From the NCBI GenBank assembly GCA_947184155.2, contig CAMXCT020001680.1, positions 333,001 to 397,000 of the forward strand: a DNA stretch of 64,000 nucleotides, written 5' to 3'. Below the pieces are notes generated by a model, which ran no database searches, was not told the DNA's origin, and saw only the letters and a program-made list of their open reading frames with translations. The stretch is from Cladocopium goreaui. Its lineage: Eukaryota > Sar > Dinophyceae > Suessiales > Symbiodiniaceae. Positions 56,701 to 63,279 of this stretch are shown piece by piece (the stretch's first letter is position 1; every line of letters begins with the position of its first letter). The translations under genes were made by a program, and so were the position numbers.

Positions 56701-59700
56701 GCATAACTATGGGCAGTTGATGAACACGAACCTCATTTATAGATAATTACATTAAAAAAAACACAAAAAATATGGTGATGTTCCATAGCATTCCATTTGG
56801 CATTCCATGCTACTCGGGTCCCAAAAAGTCCTGGCTTTCTCGCATGCTGAGATCACCGCATTGAACATCGCCAGCACAGCCTCCGCATTGAACCTGTTGC
56901 TGTTGCTGTTGCTGTTGTGCCTCCAAAGGAAAACTGCGCTCGTGTTTTTTTCGTTGCTTCATGGCTGCCTATGAAAATAAAACATCATTTATCATGTTGT
57001 TCTATTTTTCGCAGTTGCTTCAATTAGCATAAAAAAGCTGTTTCCCATCCCACGATGCTCCCATCGAGTTTTCAACGTCCCATGGTGTGACACGAATGAT
57101 GGATCCGTGGATCCCATGGTGTAAGGACGGATGTGTTGATCTGGACAGCTGCTTGGTGGTGCAATTTCACCATCTTGAAAAATATGAGTTCGCCAATGGG
57201 AAGGATGACATCCCATATATGGAAAATAAAAAACAATGTTTGAAACCACCGCCCAGTTAAAGTTTATTATATCTAATCTGTTAGCTTATCTATATCATCT
57301 ATTTTGTATTAGAGTATATAGATCATTATATTTATTTAATCTGACCTCATTTTAGACATGCAACATGCATCAGCATGCACAGTATTCAAAAGCACATGTT
57401 CTAATGAGGACAGTTCGTGTTTGACGCATTTGTTGGACAATATGAGAAAATCATATAGTTGGGAAATTGTGTCTTACAATCTAAAACGATAAACAATTTC
57501 ATCATCAACTCAAACCCATAAACCAATCTTGAACATCCAAAACCAAAAAATTGATGATTCAATCCATAAAAGGCCAAAGTGTGGATGGTTATAATTTCTC
57601 CAAACGCTTCCCAAATTCAAGGAACTCTCCGCGCAGCACGTTGAGCGCGTCGTCTTTCAGCGCCAGAGCGCTTTCCCAGCGCCGGCCCTTGGAAGCGACA
57701 GGGACATCCGCGGGGATTCCAGCCCCTGGAGATGTTAGGACACTTTGATGAGTTTATACAATGTGAGGCCCCCGTTCGATAGCTAAGTTGGGAACATAAC
57801 TCCAAAAACTATGGTTTATGGTACTTATAACGAACTACTTACTGGGGCTTATAAACCAACTTATAACTGGGGGGGGCCACATTGTATGATATTTTTGCTA
57901 TTTTTTGATATTTTTTGCTATGGAACATGGTGGGTTTCTGAGGGCTTGGGTTTCCCACCCACGTTGAAACAACGGGGAGTTCATGGCTGATGACCTTTTC
58001 GGAAGAGTCGCTCTTGGGGATGGCCTTTCGTCCAGCAGTGGTTCGTTTTCGGGGTGTTTCAAATCCCCCCTTATTTTTAGCTTGTACAGTTATGGCCATT
58101 TATCAGTTGTAACTGGGTATAAATGGGATTAATTCCCTTGATAACCCTTATTGTCATTTATTATCTACAGTTATGGCCATTTATCAGATATAAGTACTAA
58201 CAAATCACCCCATTTATAGAATGTATAATCCCACAGAAATCACCAGTTATAACTGGTAGCCATGGCCATAACTGTAAAAAAAATCAACAACATCACACTT
58301 TGTCATGCAAAATCTGCAAAGTCTTCTGAATCCACATTTTTCAGGGTTAGCCATGGTTAAATCACATGTTTGTTGGTGAATCAGCGTTTTCAATCGTTTG
58401 TTGGTCAATCACCTTTTTTTATATTTTCAGTCACACTTGAATTCATTCAAATCATTCAAATCTAATCTGTGCTGATCATTTCTGGTGCGAATCCCCATAA
58501 TTTGATCATCTTTGTCACTTCCAGGAACCTCCAGCGTCACTTAAATTTATGCCCCAGTACCCTTTCGATACCTAAATCAACAAGTAGTCACCTAAATCAC
58601 CTTTTCGTGACGTAAAAATATGCCCCGAGCACAATTTTGCAAATCGAGCGCTTTTCCTTCCAACAGCGCGTTTAAAGAACTCTTCAGCCTGCTGCCTACT
58701 TTTATCTGAGCCGTGGCTACTTGTCATTAAATGTGTGCAATTCTTCAGGGGTGAACATTTTTTGCAAGACCCACACGCTCAAAAAGGTCGCGCAAAAAAT
58801 GTGCAAAACGGGCGCAAATCGGCGCAAAAAAGTGCAAACGGGCGCAAATCCAAAAAACGTTACCTCTAAACTCGAAAGGACTTCTCACGCACGTCTATTT
58901 GTGTTTGTCTGAACACCCCGATACCATTTGCAGAGAAAAGTGCAAAACCACGGCTCATAAAAACCTGTGACGTGCAGATTTTTCAAAAAGGAACACTTTT
59001 TCCTTCACGAGCGTAAACGTGCGTTTTAGGGCAGAAACTCAACGTCATGTAAATTTACGTTACTTTGGAGGTCCTAGGTTGAATCCCACTTTTCCATACT
59101 TTTCCTTGAGGTGGACTTCCTATAATTTTCTTGGTTTTTCTATGTTAACTCACCATTTTTCTTGATGAAATCGCCATAAAATCATCCATTTCCTTGGCAA
59201 AAAAACTCCGTGAACTCCCCATTTTTGGGCCTTGAAGTCCCCAGCGCGGCCTGGCCGCAGGCGGCAATGGTCACCACGTAGGTGCCCCAGGTGGGCGTGT
59301 TCCGACCACGAGCTGCGCAGCGACGGTTCAGACCATGGAACGAACTTTCCGGGGAGTTCAGCCACGAACATTGGGATTTAAGATGATTTACTTGCCCTAT
59401 GCCATATGTGTATTGCGTATATCATGTATATTTCATATATATATATAATTATATATATATACTATTATATACTGGTTGGTGGTGCAATTTCACCATCTTG
59501 AAAAATGATGGAGTGAAAGTCAATGGGAAGGATGACATCCCATATATGAAATGAAAAATTAAACATGTTCCAAACCACCAGTAATATGATTTAGTAGTGT
59601 TTAACCAACTATTTCGTGGGGGATAAAACCAACAGTCCAGTGGATTCGACATGATTTGAGCTGATCAACCTAGGGGCTACATCCAATGCAGTGAACGAAA

Positions 59701-62386
59701 AAAAATCCCCTGGCCTATCCCTATCCAGTCAACAAATTCCAAATTTGGGCTGAATTAAAGGGATATGACCAACAGAACTGTGACATTTTAATCCGTCAAA
59801 ATGGTAACTTGACCAATAAAACTCAGAACATCTGATTTAACCAGCCAGAAAAATAGGATTTGATGGATTTGGACAGACTTTTCGGTCGCAACGGGGCTGA
59901 CAACCTGACGGTTGTAGAAGGTGGTCCAGATGGATTTACTCACATGGCCCATGATAGAGACAAGCCTTTTTTAATATTGGGAATGAAGGAGGGAATCCAT
60001 TGAGAAAAGCGGACGGCGCCTGGTGGTTTTGACTGTTTTCCCCTACACCAAAGATTAGCGACCGGGATAAGTCGGGATTTTTTTTCACATCCCGCAGTTC
60101 CATGAAAAAACAACATCCTTGAACCAGCCAGAAAAAGGCATACCCTCTGGTAAATAACATTGCTATGGAAAATCACCAGCTTCTAGCTGGGTAAATCATG
60201 GTAAATCAACTGTTTCTATGTTCCATTTTCAACAGAGGGTAGCCCCAGGGATTCGCCACATCCCCCTGCACCTTCTTCGAAGAGATGTAGAGCTTCCCTC
60301 CAGTGGCGGCTATTTTCACATGCTGCGATGGCCGCGTTGTAGCCTTGGATCACTTCAGTGGCGTGATTCCAGATCACATCAATCTCCTTGCAATGAATGA
60401 TGTTATTTGTATTCCAATAATTATGTCATATGTCAAAATCGTTAGCTTAAGTTGTTACAATATGATCATAATATGATTTAATTCCAAGTTTCCATATCAT
60501 ATCATCATATCAATCTCCTTCCAATCAAACTACATCATGTAATGGTTGTCCCTATTGACCAATCCAAAGGTATTATGTGTTTCGCCCATCCAAGCTCCGC
60601 AAACTCCGAACTGCCTCGCAAATTCACTCGAGTCCGGTGGTGGAACTTCACCACGACCATTCCCATGTGGATGTTCGACATCTGGAGGGTAACCGGTGAA
60701 CCATATCATGTTTTTAAAAAAGAGAAGGACACGCATAGAATAATTACATACAACATCATACAACTACCTAACTAAAAGCATCTGAACTGGTGAACTATCC
60801 TATAGATTAAAAAATCATAACATGCATCTGTACGCATCTGTATTTTCTTTATAGGACCTAATTAGTAAAAAAACGAACACAACACCCACACGCCCTTGCT
60901 CCAAAGCCGAAACCTTGCACTTAAGACATCCCCCAACAGAAAAAGACACTGATGATGTTCGGCTTCAGCTTCAACGACCTTGCGGCTCACCCCGCGATAT
61001 CTCCAGAACTTGTGGCTTCTGAAATCGGGGGTAGCTGGGGATACAATGGGATATAACTGGGATTTTTTTAATGGGATATAACTGGGATATTCTCTACAGC
61101 AAAAACCATGACTAACAACAGTTGTGGTTGTTACAAACTGGGCCCAAGGATAGGTAACTTGCTTTGCAACTTGGCATGGATAGGCATGGACTTTTGATGA
61201 CATCATGGTTTTCTGAAACTGGCAACTTCTTGGATAAGAATGGGTTCACTGGGCACTGAGTCACTGACTTAGACCATGGACAATGGAACACGAAAAAAAC
61301 ATGGATGAAAGAGGGAGTTGTACTTTACTTGTGGGGTGATTGTCTTCCTGAAAATTGAAGGGTAGGCACGCTGAATGAAGGGAATGTGTCTACGGATTGA
61401 GGTCCGAGTCCAGGACGCCTTGCCCGCCAAAAGACATGGCGTCTGCCGTAGCAGAAAGTTTCTGGTTGGTGGTTTCAACCCCTCTGAAAAATGGGCTCAT
61501 CAGTTGGGATAATTATTCCCAATATATGGAAAAAACATGTTCCAAACCACCAACCAGGTTTGAAGGTGGACAGGGCCGAATCCATGTTTTTGGGTGTAGA
61601 AAACGGGCGATTCAGCGATTCACTGTTCTCATCTTCGCTCCTCTTGGACCTGTGATGCGAAATCCTGTGCTGGATCTCCACAGTTCTTGAGAAAGGATGG
61701 CAATGGAGCCATCCACAACCAGGTTCTCAAATAATTCTAAGCTTCATCCAGTACTTGATCCTTGGGTTTGTCTAGACATGGGGAGATATCCACAACTTAA
61801 GTCAAGGCTCAAGGGATTTTTGTGATTTTTGACTGCTGGTTGGTGGTTTCAACCAAACCCTCTGAAAAAATATGACTTCGTCAGTTGGGATGATTTTCCA
61901 TTCCCAATATGATGGGAAAGTCATTCAAAATTCCATGGTTCCAGTCACCACCAACCAGCCATTCATATTCCATTACCAAGGGTTAATCACCATTAAATCA
62001 CCATTAAATCACCATTAAATCACCATTAAATCACCATTAAATCACCAACCACACTGGACGTTCGGGTACCTTATTGTTAGACAACCATCTATCCTTGTCA
62101 CCACAGATGGTCACCCAAATGGGTGGTGCACACCAACCAGTCGCAGCCAGACCGGTCACCGGTCATGAAACATAGGAAAATCATCGATTCAAATGTGTAA
62201 ATAGCAACCCAAATATATATGATAGAAAAAACACATGAAATCACCTATATAAAAATTCACCACAAATTCAAGGCGTGGACTTGGCTTTCTATCTTTTTTG
62301 GATACCCCGTAGAGTTTGTCCATCTCGCCACGTTCACATCCCTGCCTCGCACCAAGCAGGTGGATGGCACGCTGCCACTGAGCTAC
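44691..62386 (-). CDS. Pentatricopeptide repeat (PPR) gene, at least 11 exons over 17.7 kb
   Basis: PPR proteins bind RNA, usually in mitochondria or plastids, through stacked 35-residue helical hairpins. Exons (minus strand, 5' to 3'): 62353-62386, 60272-60386, 59251-59312, 57638-57687, 56831-56893, 55763-55836, 51664-51716, 50922-50978, 47218-47252, 45404-45483, 44691-44748. From 56893 to 44748 every junction keeps phase and three consecutive motifs come out at exactly 35 residues (starting NAVISACEKARSW, SALISACEKSRIW and NAVISACEASWRR). Donors are GA, GC and GT: five of the seven supported junctions downstream of the 59.3-kb exon are GA or GC, GT is clear at one, and the 57.7-kb donor is unresolved. 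Joins upstream of 59.3 kb are less certain. Both ends are incomplete: no start, targeting peptide or stop was identified. Confidence 0.75.
45404..45483 (-). CDS. PPR gene exon (LLPDLVTCNSAIS)
   Basis: Acceptor ACGGCGCCAG, frame SILLILEELRSSKLL, PDLVTCNSAIS, GT donor G|GTGGCA. 80 bp. Confidence 0.75.
46255..46366. mobile_element. TIR family C element, TA duplication
   Basis: TA, CAGTTATGGCCATGGC to AATGGCCATAACTG, TA. Confidence 0.85.
46506..46638. mobile_element. TIR family D element, TA duplication
   Basis: TA, CAATGTGAGGCCCCCG to GGGGGGCCACATTG, TA; 133 bp. Confidence 0.85.
46780..46884. mobile_element. TIR family C element, TA duplication
   Basis: TA, CAGTTATGGCCATTTATC to AATGGCCATAACTG, TA; 105 bp. 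Confidence 0.9.
47011..47116. mobile_element. TIR family A element with perfect 4-bp duplication
   Basis: CTGGTTGGTGG to CCACCAACCAG, 106 bp, flanked by TTCC on both sides. Confidence 0.9.
47218..47252 (-). CDS. PPR gene micro-exon, 35 bp (VISACEASWRR)
   Basis: Acceptor CATCTCCAAG, frame VISACEASWRR plus GT, GA donor GT|GAACCG. Only this donor brings the motif to 35 residues. Confidence 0.65.
48288..48404. mobile_element. TIR family B element
   Basis: CCCTCTGGTAATTTACCA to TTAAATAACCGGAGG, with an internal duplication of TTTATAA. Confidence 0.75.
48550..48654. mobile_element. TIR family B element
   Basis: CCCTCTGGTAATTTAACA to CGTTTACCAGAGGG followed by TA; 105 bp. Confidence 0.85.
49123..49293 (+). 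CDS. Candidate plus-strand exon, unrecognised
   Basis: Very strong acceptor (TTCCCGTTTTTTTTCCAG), then an open frame AFCPTAENTTSLQEAAQ, NFSRRKMLSSQPIVEK, SPKMHAPDKMFIW and a stop at 49291. All three frames are open for part of the length. A CG|GTACGT donor near the end is possible. Could be the last exon of a plus-strand gene. Confidence 0.4.
   Translation, partial: AFCPTAENTTSLQEAAQNFSRRKMLSSQPIVEKSPKMHAPDKMFIWGLIVVHFRYV
49255..49860 (+). repeat. G/T-rich degenerate GGGTTTG/TTTAGGG-like tract
   Basis: A strand-skewed run of TTAGGGTTTGTT, GGGTTGGTT and TTATTTAGG variants over 600 bp. It resembles a decayed TTTAGGG-type telomeric repeat but has no regular period. Confidence 0.5.
49880..50330. 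other. GC-richer island open on both strands
   Basis: Open on plus (KKDAGIQDICASPRRM, GSDELNMFTPPGSDK) and on minus in two frames (REHIQFIGPHRERTTVV). Flanked by TTGCTTGCTGGC-type repeats at both sides. One exon is likely, but the strand cannot be decided from sequence alone. Confidence 0.35.
50623..50805. mobile_element. TIR family A element, enlarged
   Basis: CTGGTTGGTGG to CTACCAACCAG, 183 bp, with extra ATAT-rich sequence inside. Confidence 0.75.
50922..50978 (-). CDS. PPR gene exon (LWGEMRRTQTEPEVITY)
   Basis: Acceptor CGCCGCCAG, frame LWGEMRRTQTEPEVITY then NA, GC donor GCA|GCGCCC. 57 bp. Without the GC donor the frame looks shifted. Confidence 0.7.
51014..51120. mobile_element. TIR family D element, TA duplication
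   Basis: TA, CAGTGTGGGGCCCCCG to GTGCCCCACATTG, TA; 107 bp. Its CAGT end links family D to Tc1/mariner-type termini. Lies in the PPR intron 35 bp upstream of the 50978 acceptor. Confidence 0.85.
51385..51585. mobile_element. Compound family C element (dimer)
   Basis: A full copy (51385-51499) followed by a GATAATAAATGACAATAAGG linker and a second partial copy ending TATGGCCATAACTTG. The same linker is seen at 58.1-58.3 kb (inverted) and after the 62.4 kb copy. Confidence 0.7.
51664..51716 (-). CDS. PPR gene exon (ALISACEKSRIW)
   Basis: Acceptor TTCCGTGCTGAG, frame ALISACEKSRIWEVALE, GC donor GAG|GCGGGC. 53 bp. Confidence 0.7.
52030..52095. mobile_element. TIR family A element, right half lost
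   Basis: CTGGTTGGTGG plus the CCTCTGAAAAATATGG core; no right terminus. Confidence 0.55.
52466..52595. mobile_element. TIR family B element, TA duplication
   Basis: TA, CCCTCTGG to TTAAATAACCAGAGGG, TA. The left end has a tandem duplication of CCCTCTGGTT. Confidence 0.8.
52768..52870. mobile_element. TIR family C element
   Basis: CAGTTATGGCCATAAAAATC to AATTGCCATAACTG, flanked by TG. Confidence 0.85.
53407..53636 (-). CDS. Unknown Gly/Ser-rich terminal exon inside a PPR intron
   Basis: Strong acceptor TTTTCTTCTGTCGTCAG, then 75 codons (GRKSIDFGRPGSSGYSD, TSGCSGLGSGKSSIYK, VPLEIEDMRHSPAKT, ADNFFLAASGELRSPY) and a TAA. Good coding texture, probably disordered. It lies on the same strand within the 4-kb intron between the 55.8 and 51.7 kb PPR exons, which join perfectly without it. 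It is therefore a nested gene, an alternative terminal exon or a captured fragment. Function unknown. Confidence 0.55.
53825..53975 (+). repeat. AGAAAAGCAG minisatellite
   Basis: About 150 bp of AGAAGCAGAAAAGC variants. The same repeat returns at 55300-55390, so the pair brackets the cluster. Confidence 0.9.
54025..54920 (+). repeat. TCTGGCATATCTTCTGGCATTC minisatellite, about 900 bp
   Basis: A 15-16 bp alternation of CATATCTTCTGG and CATTCTATCTGG. Long ORFs occur on both strands (SGISSGILSG plus, MPEDMPDRMPED minus) purely because the repeat lacks stops. Confidence 0.95.
54925..55115 (+). repeat. Minisatellite of 39-40 bp, five copies
   Basis: Unit GTCCGGCAGGGAACACTGG + GCGTGGATACTCGCGGTTGA with few changes. 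Confidence 0.9.
55116..55265 (+). repeat. GACGACGAG / GGAGGAGGA trinucleotide tract
   Basis: Purine-rich triplet repeat; would encode Asp/Glu runs on plus but lies between non-coding minisatellites. Confidence 0.9.
55300..55395 (+). repeat. AGAAAAGCAG minisatellite, second block
   Basis: Same unit as 53825-53975. Confidence 0.9.
55554..55656. mobile_element. TIR family C element, TA duplication
   Basis: TA, CAGTTATTGCCATTTACC to AATGGCCATAACTG, TA; 103 bp. Confidence 0.9.
55763..55836 (-). CDS. PPR gene exon (SWTQALQVLGELRD)
   Basis: Acceptor AATGCCCAG, frame SWTQALQVLGELRD, LRCEANVVTY, GA donor A|GATCCC. 74 bp. The intron that follows is about 4.05 kb and holds the minisatellite cluster. 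Confidence 0.7.
56321..56410. mobile_element. TIR family E element
   Basis: CCCATAGGATCCATGTATGG to CATACATGGATCCTATGGG, 90 bp; interior partly inverted relative to the 24.0 kb copy. Confidence 0.8.
56532..56660. mobile_element. TIR family D element, TA duplication, reverse orientation
   Basis: TA, CAATGTGGACCCCGCCCC to GGTCTCACATTG, TA; internal CCATAGTTATTGGAGTTAT is the complement of the 46.5 kb copy. Confidence 0.85.
56831..56893 (-). CDS. PPR gene exon (FNAVISACEKA)
   Basis: Acceptor after a CAACAG repeat, frame FNAEAVLAMFNAVISACE then KA, GA donor AG|GACTTT. Joins AG to G of the next exon. Confidence 0.7.
57020..57148 (-). CDS. Candidate exon abutting a family A element
   Basis: Directly after the element terminus CCACCAAGCAG the minus strand reads LSRSTHPSLHHGIHGSII, RVTPWDVENSMGASWDG and KQ, then a stop. 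If the element's AG is the acceptor, this is an exon with an element-supplied splice site. Another frame is also open. It does not match PPR, although it lies within the PPR gene span. Confidence 0.3.
   Translation of the reverse strand: MSRSTHPSLHHGIHGSIIRVTPWDVENSMGASWDGKQLFYAN
57149..57256. mobile_element. TIR family A element
   Basis: CTGCTTGGTGG to CCACCGCCCAG, 108 bp, ends diverged. Confidence 0.75.
57638..57687 (-). CDS. PPR gene exon (GRRWESALAL)
   Basis: Acceptor CCTGTCGCTTCCAAG, frame GRRWESALALKDDALN starting at motif position 10. The donor is ambiguous (GC after GT, or GT), giving a motif of 35-36 residues. Confidence 0.55.
57759..57884. mobile_element. TIR family D element, TA duplication
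   Basis: TA, CAATGTGAGGCCCCCG to GGGGGGCCACATTG, TA; 126 bp, in the PPR intron just upstream of the 57687 exon. Confidence 0.9.
58087..58274. mobile_element. Compound family C element, TA duplication
   Basis: TA, CAGTTATGGCCATTTATC ... CCTTATTGTCATTTATTATC, a second CAGTTATGGCC start, ... ATGGCCATAACTG, TA. This is the 51.4 kb dimer in opposite orientation. Confidence 0.8.
58280..59205. other. No gene I can support
   Basis: AT-rich to about 58.6 kb, then a patch with repeated GTGCAAA(AC)GGGCGCAAAT at 58.79-58.85 kb. A short plus ORF at 58721-58912 (NVCNSSGVNIFCKTH) has no splice support. Confidence 0.35.
59251..59312 (-). CDS. PPR gene exon (TPTWGTYVVTIAACGQ)
   Basis: Acceptor GCTGCGCAG, frame RGRNTPTWGTYVVTIAAC then GQ, GC donor CAG|GCCGCG. 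Ends at motif position 9 and continues at position 10 in the next exon. Confidence 0.65.
59472..59581. mobile_element. TIR family A element, right end shortened
   Basis: CTGGTTGGTGG to AAACCACCAG, 110 bp. Confidence 0.75.
60143..60239. mobile_element. TIR family B element, TA duplication
   Basis: TA, CCCTCTGGTAAATAACA to TTTTCAACAGAGGG, TA; 97 bp. Its right end is 33 bp from the 60272 PPR donor. Confidence 0.8.
60272..60386 (-). CDS. PPR gene exon (NAAIAACENSRHW)
   Basis: Frame EIDVIWNHATEVIQGY, NAAIAACENSRHWREAL, HLFEE, donor G|GTGCAG. Clear PPR signature. A family B element starts 30 bp beyond the donor. Confidence 0.65.
60580..61030 (-). other. Possible additional exons of the PPR gene or a neighbour
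   Basis: Two GC-richer patches: about 60600-60690 (minus MSNIHMGMVVVKFHH) and about 60890-61020 (minus KLKPNIIS in one frame, VSRKVVEAEAEHHQCL in another). Either could supply the missing exon between 62.35 and 60.39 kb, but frames and splice sites are not decisive. Confidence 0.3.
61380..61690 (-). other. Two open patches on either side of a family A element
   Basis: Minus strand: EIQHRISHHRSKRSED and NMDSALSTFK before the element; ETFCYGRRHVFWRARR (in phase if CTG|GT and CAG| are the splice sites) or KLSATADAMSFGGQG after it. The direct joining of open frames around the element makes this a test case for element-derived introns. Confidence 0.35.
61462..61557. mobile_element. TIR family A element with perfect 4-bp duplication
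   Basis: CTGGTTGGTGG to CCACCAACCAG, 96 bp, flanked by GTTT on both sides; the shortest clean copy. Confidence 0.9.
61836..61958. mobile_element. TIR family A element followed by AAATCACCATT repeats
   Basis: CTGGTTGGTGG to CCACCAACCAG, then AAATCACCATT units at 61985-62045, as at 20.26-20.46 kb. Confidence 0.8.
62353..62386 (-). CDS. PPR gene exon (VAQWQRAIHLL)
   Basis: Acceptor AAAACTCCAG, frame VAQWQRAIHLL with Trp at motif position 13, donor G|GTGCGA, or GC three bases further. The join to 60.4 kb is not unique; another exon may lie between. Confidence 0.5.
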
Positions 62387-62437
62387 CTGGAGTTTTGGGA
62401 TCCATTAGAAGCGGAACATTGTCTCATAGGATCCTTA

Positions 62438-62537
62438 CAGTTATGGCCATTTACCAGTTATATAGGTTATATGGGATTATACATTCTATAAATGGGGTGA
62501 CTTGTTAGTACTTATAACTGATAAATGGCCATAACTG
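62438..62537. mobile_element. TIR family C element, TA duplication
   Basis: TA, CAGTTATGGCCATTTACC to AATGGCCATAACTG, TA; 100 bp, followed by the GATAATAAATGACAATAAGG linker seen in the compound copies. Confidence 0.9.
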
Positions 62538-62539
62538 TA

Positions 62540-63275
62540 GATAATAAATGACAATAAGGGTTATCAAGGGAATTAAGGGTTACTAAGGCTCAATAAGGGT
62601 CAATAATGGCTATGGAAAATATTGCAGACTAAAAACGACTAATTATAGGCATTATTATTACATAATAGTTTTGTGTTCATTGGTGTCTCTTAACCCTGAT
62701 GGTTGGTGGTAGTTTTGCTTTTCTTGGACGGAAATGCTCTCAAATTCCAAAACTTAGGACACATGGTATGCAACTGCTAGTATATTCCTTGATACATCCA
62801 TCTTATGTACGAATATCTTGAACTCTGGGGTGTTTTAAAGAGGGAATGTCGAACGACCCGCTTGCTAACCACTTACCGGCTATATTAGGATCAAAGCAGG
62901 GTGAACTTTCACCCTGTGGGCGACGGACCCAACGCTACCACTAACGACGGGTTTTACCGCTCAGAAAGACAGAGCTTGTTGTGTGAAATCAAAGTGTCAG
63001 CATGGTTTGCATGGTCAAAATTTGTCAAAGTTTTCATCAACTTGGCAACCATCCAACCATCCCAATATGGGCAAATTACAACAATTCACTAACCTGAAAA
63101 GTTGGGCCACTCCTCTTCCGTTTCCCCGGCCCATGCCCCGCGAGCAGACATGAACCGGTCCGTAGTCCATAGGCCTTAGAGAATCCTCAGATCAGATCGG
63201 GTGAGACACACAAACCTTAGTAGTTATGTATGTTGAAGTCAAAAAACTAGACGACGGATAAAAACCAGGATATTC
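62540..63275. other. No gene I can support; probable 3' flank of the LINE-type ORF
   Basis: One plus ORF (62901-63092, NFHPVGDGPNATTNDGF) lacks splice sites. A GC-rich patch at 63100-63180 may be 3' untranslated sequence of the retroelement. Confidence 0.3.
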
Positions 63276-63279
63276 ATTT

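Noticed and set aside
57589..57725. Reading the 57.7 kb PPR exon from the CTCCAG at 57726 to the TAA at 57589 as a terminal exon
   Set aside because: The CCAAG acceptor at 57688 joins in phase and in register to the 59251 donor; the longer version breaks the PPR alignment.
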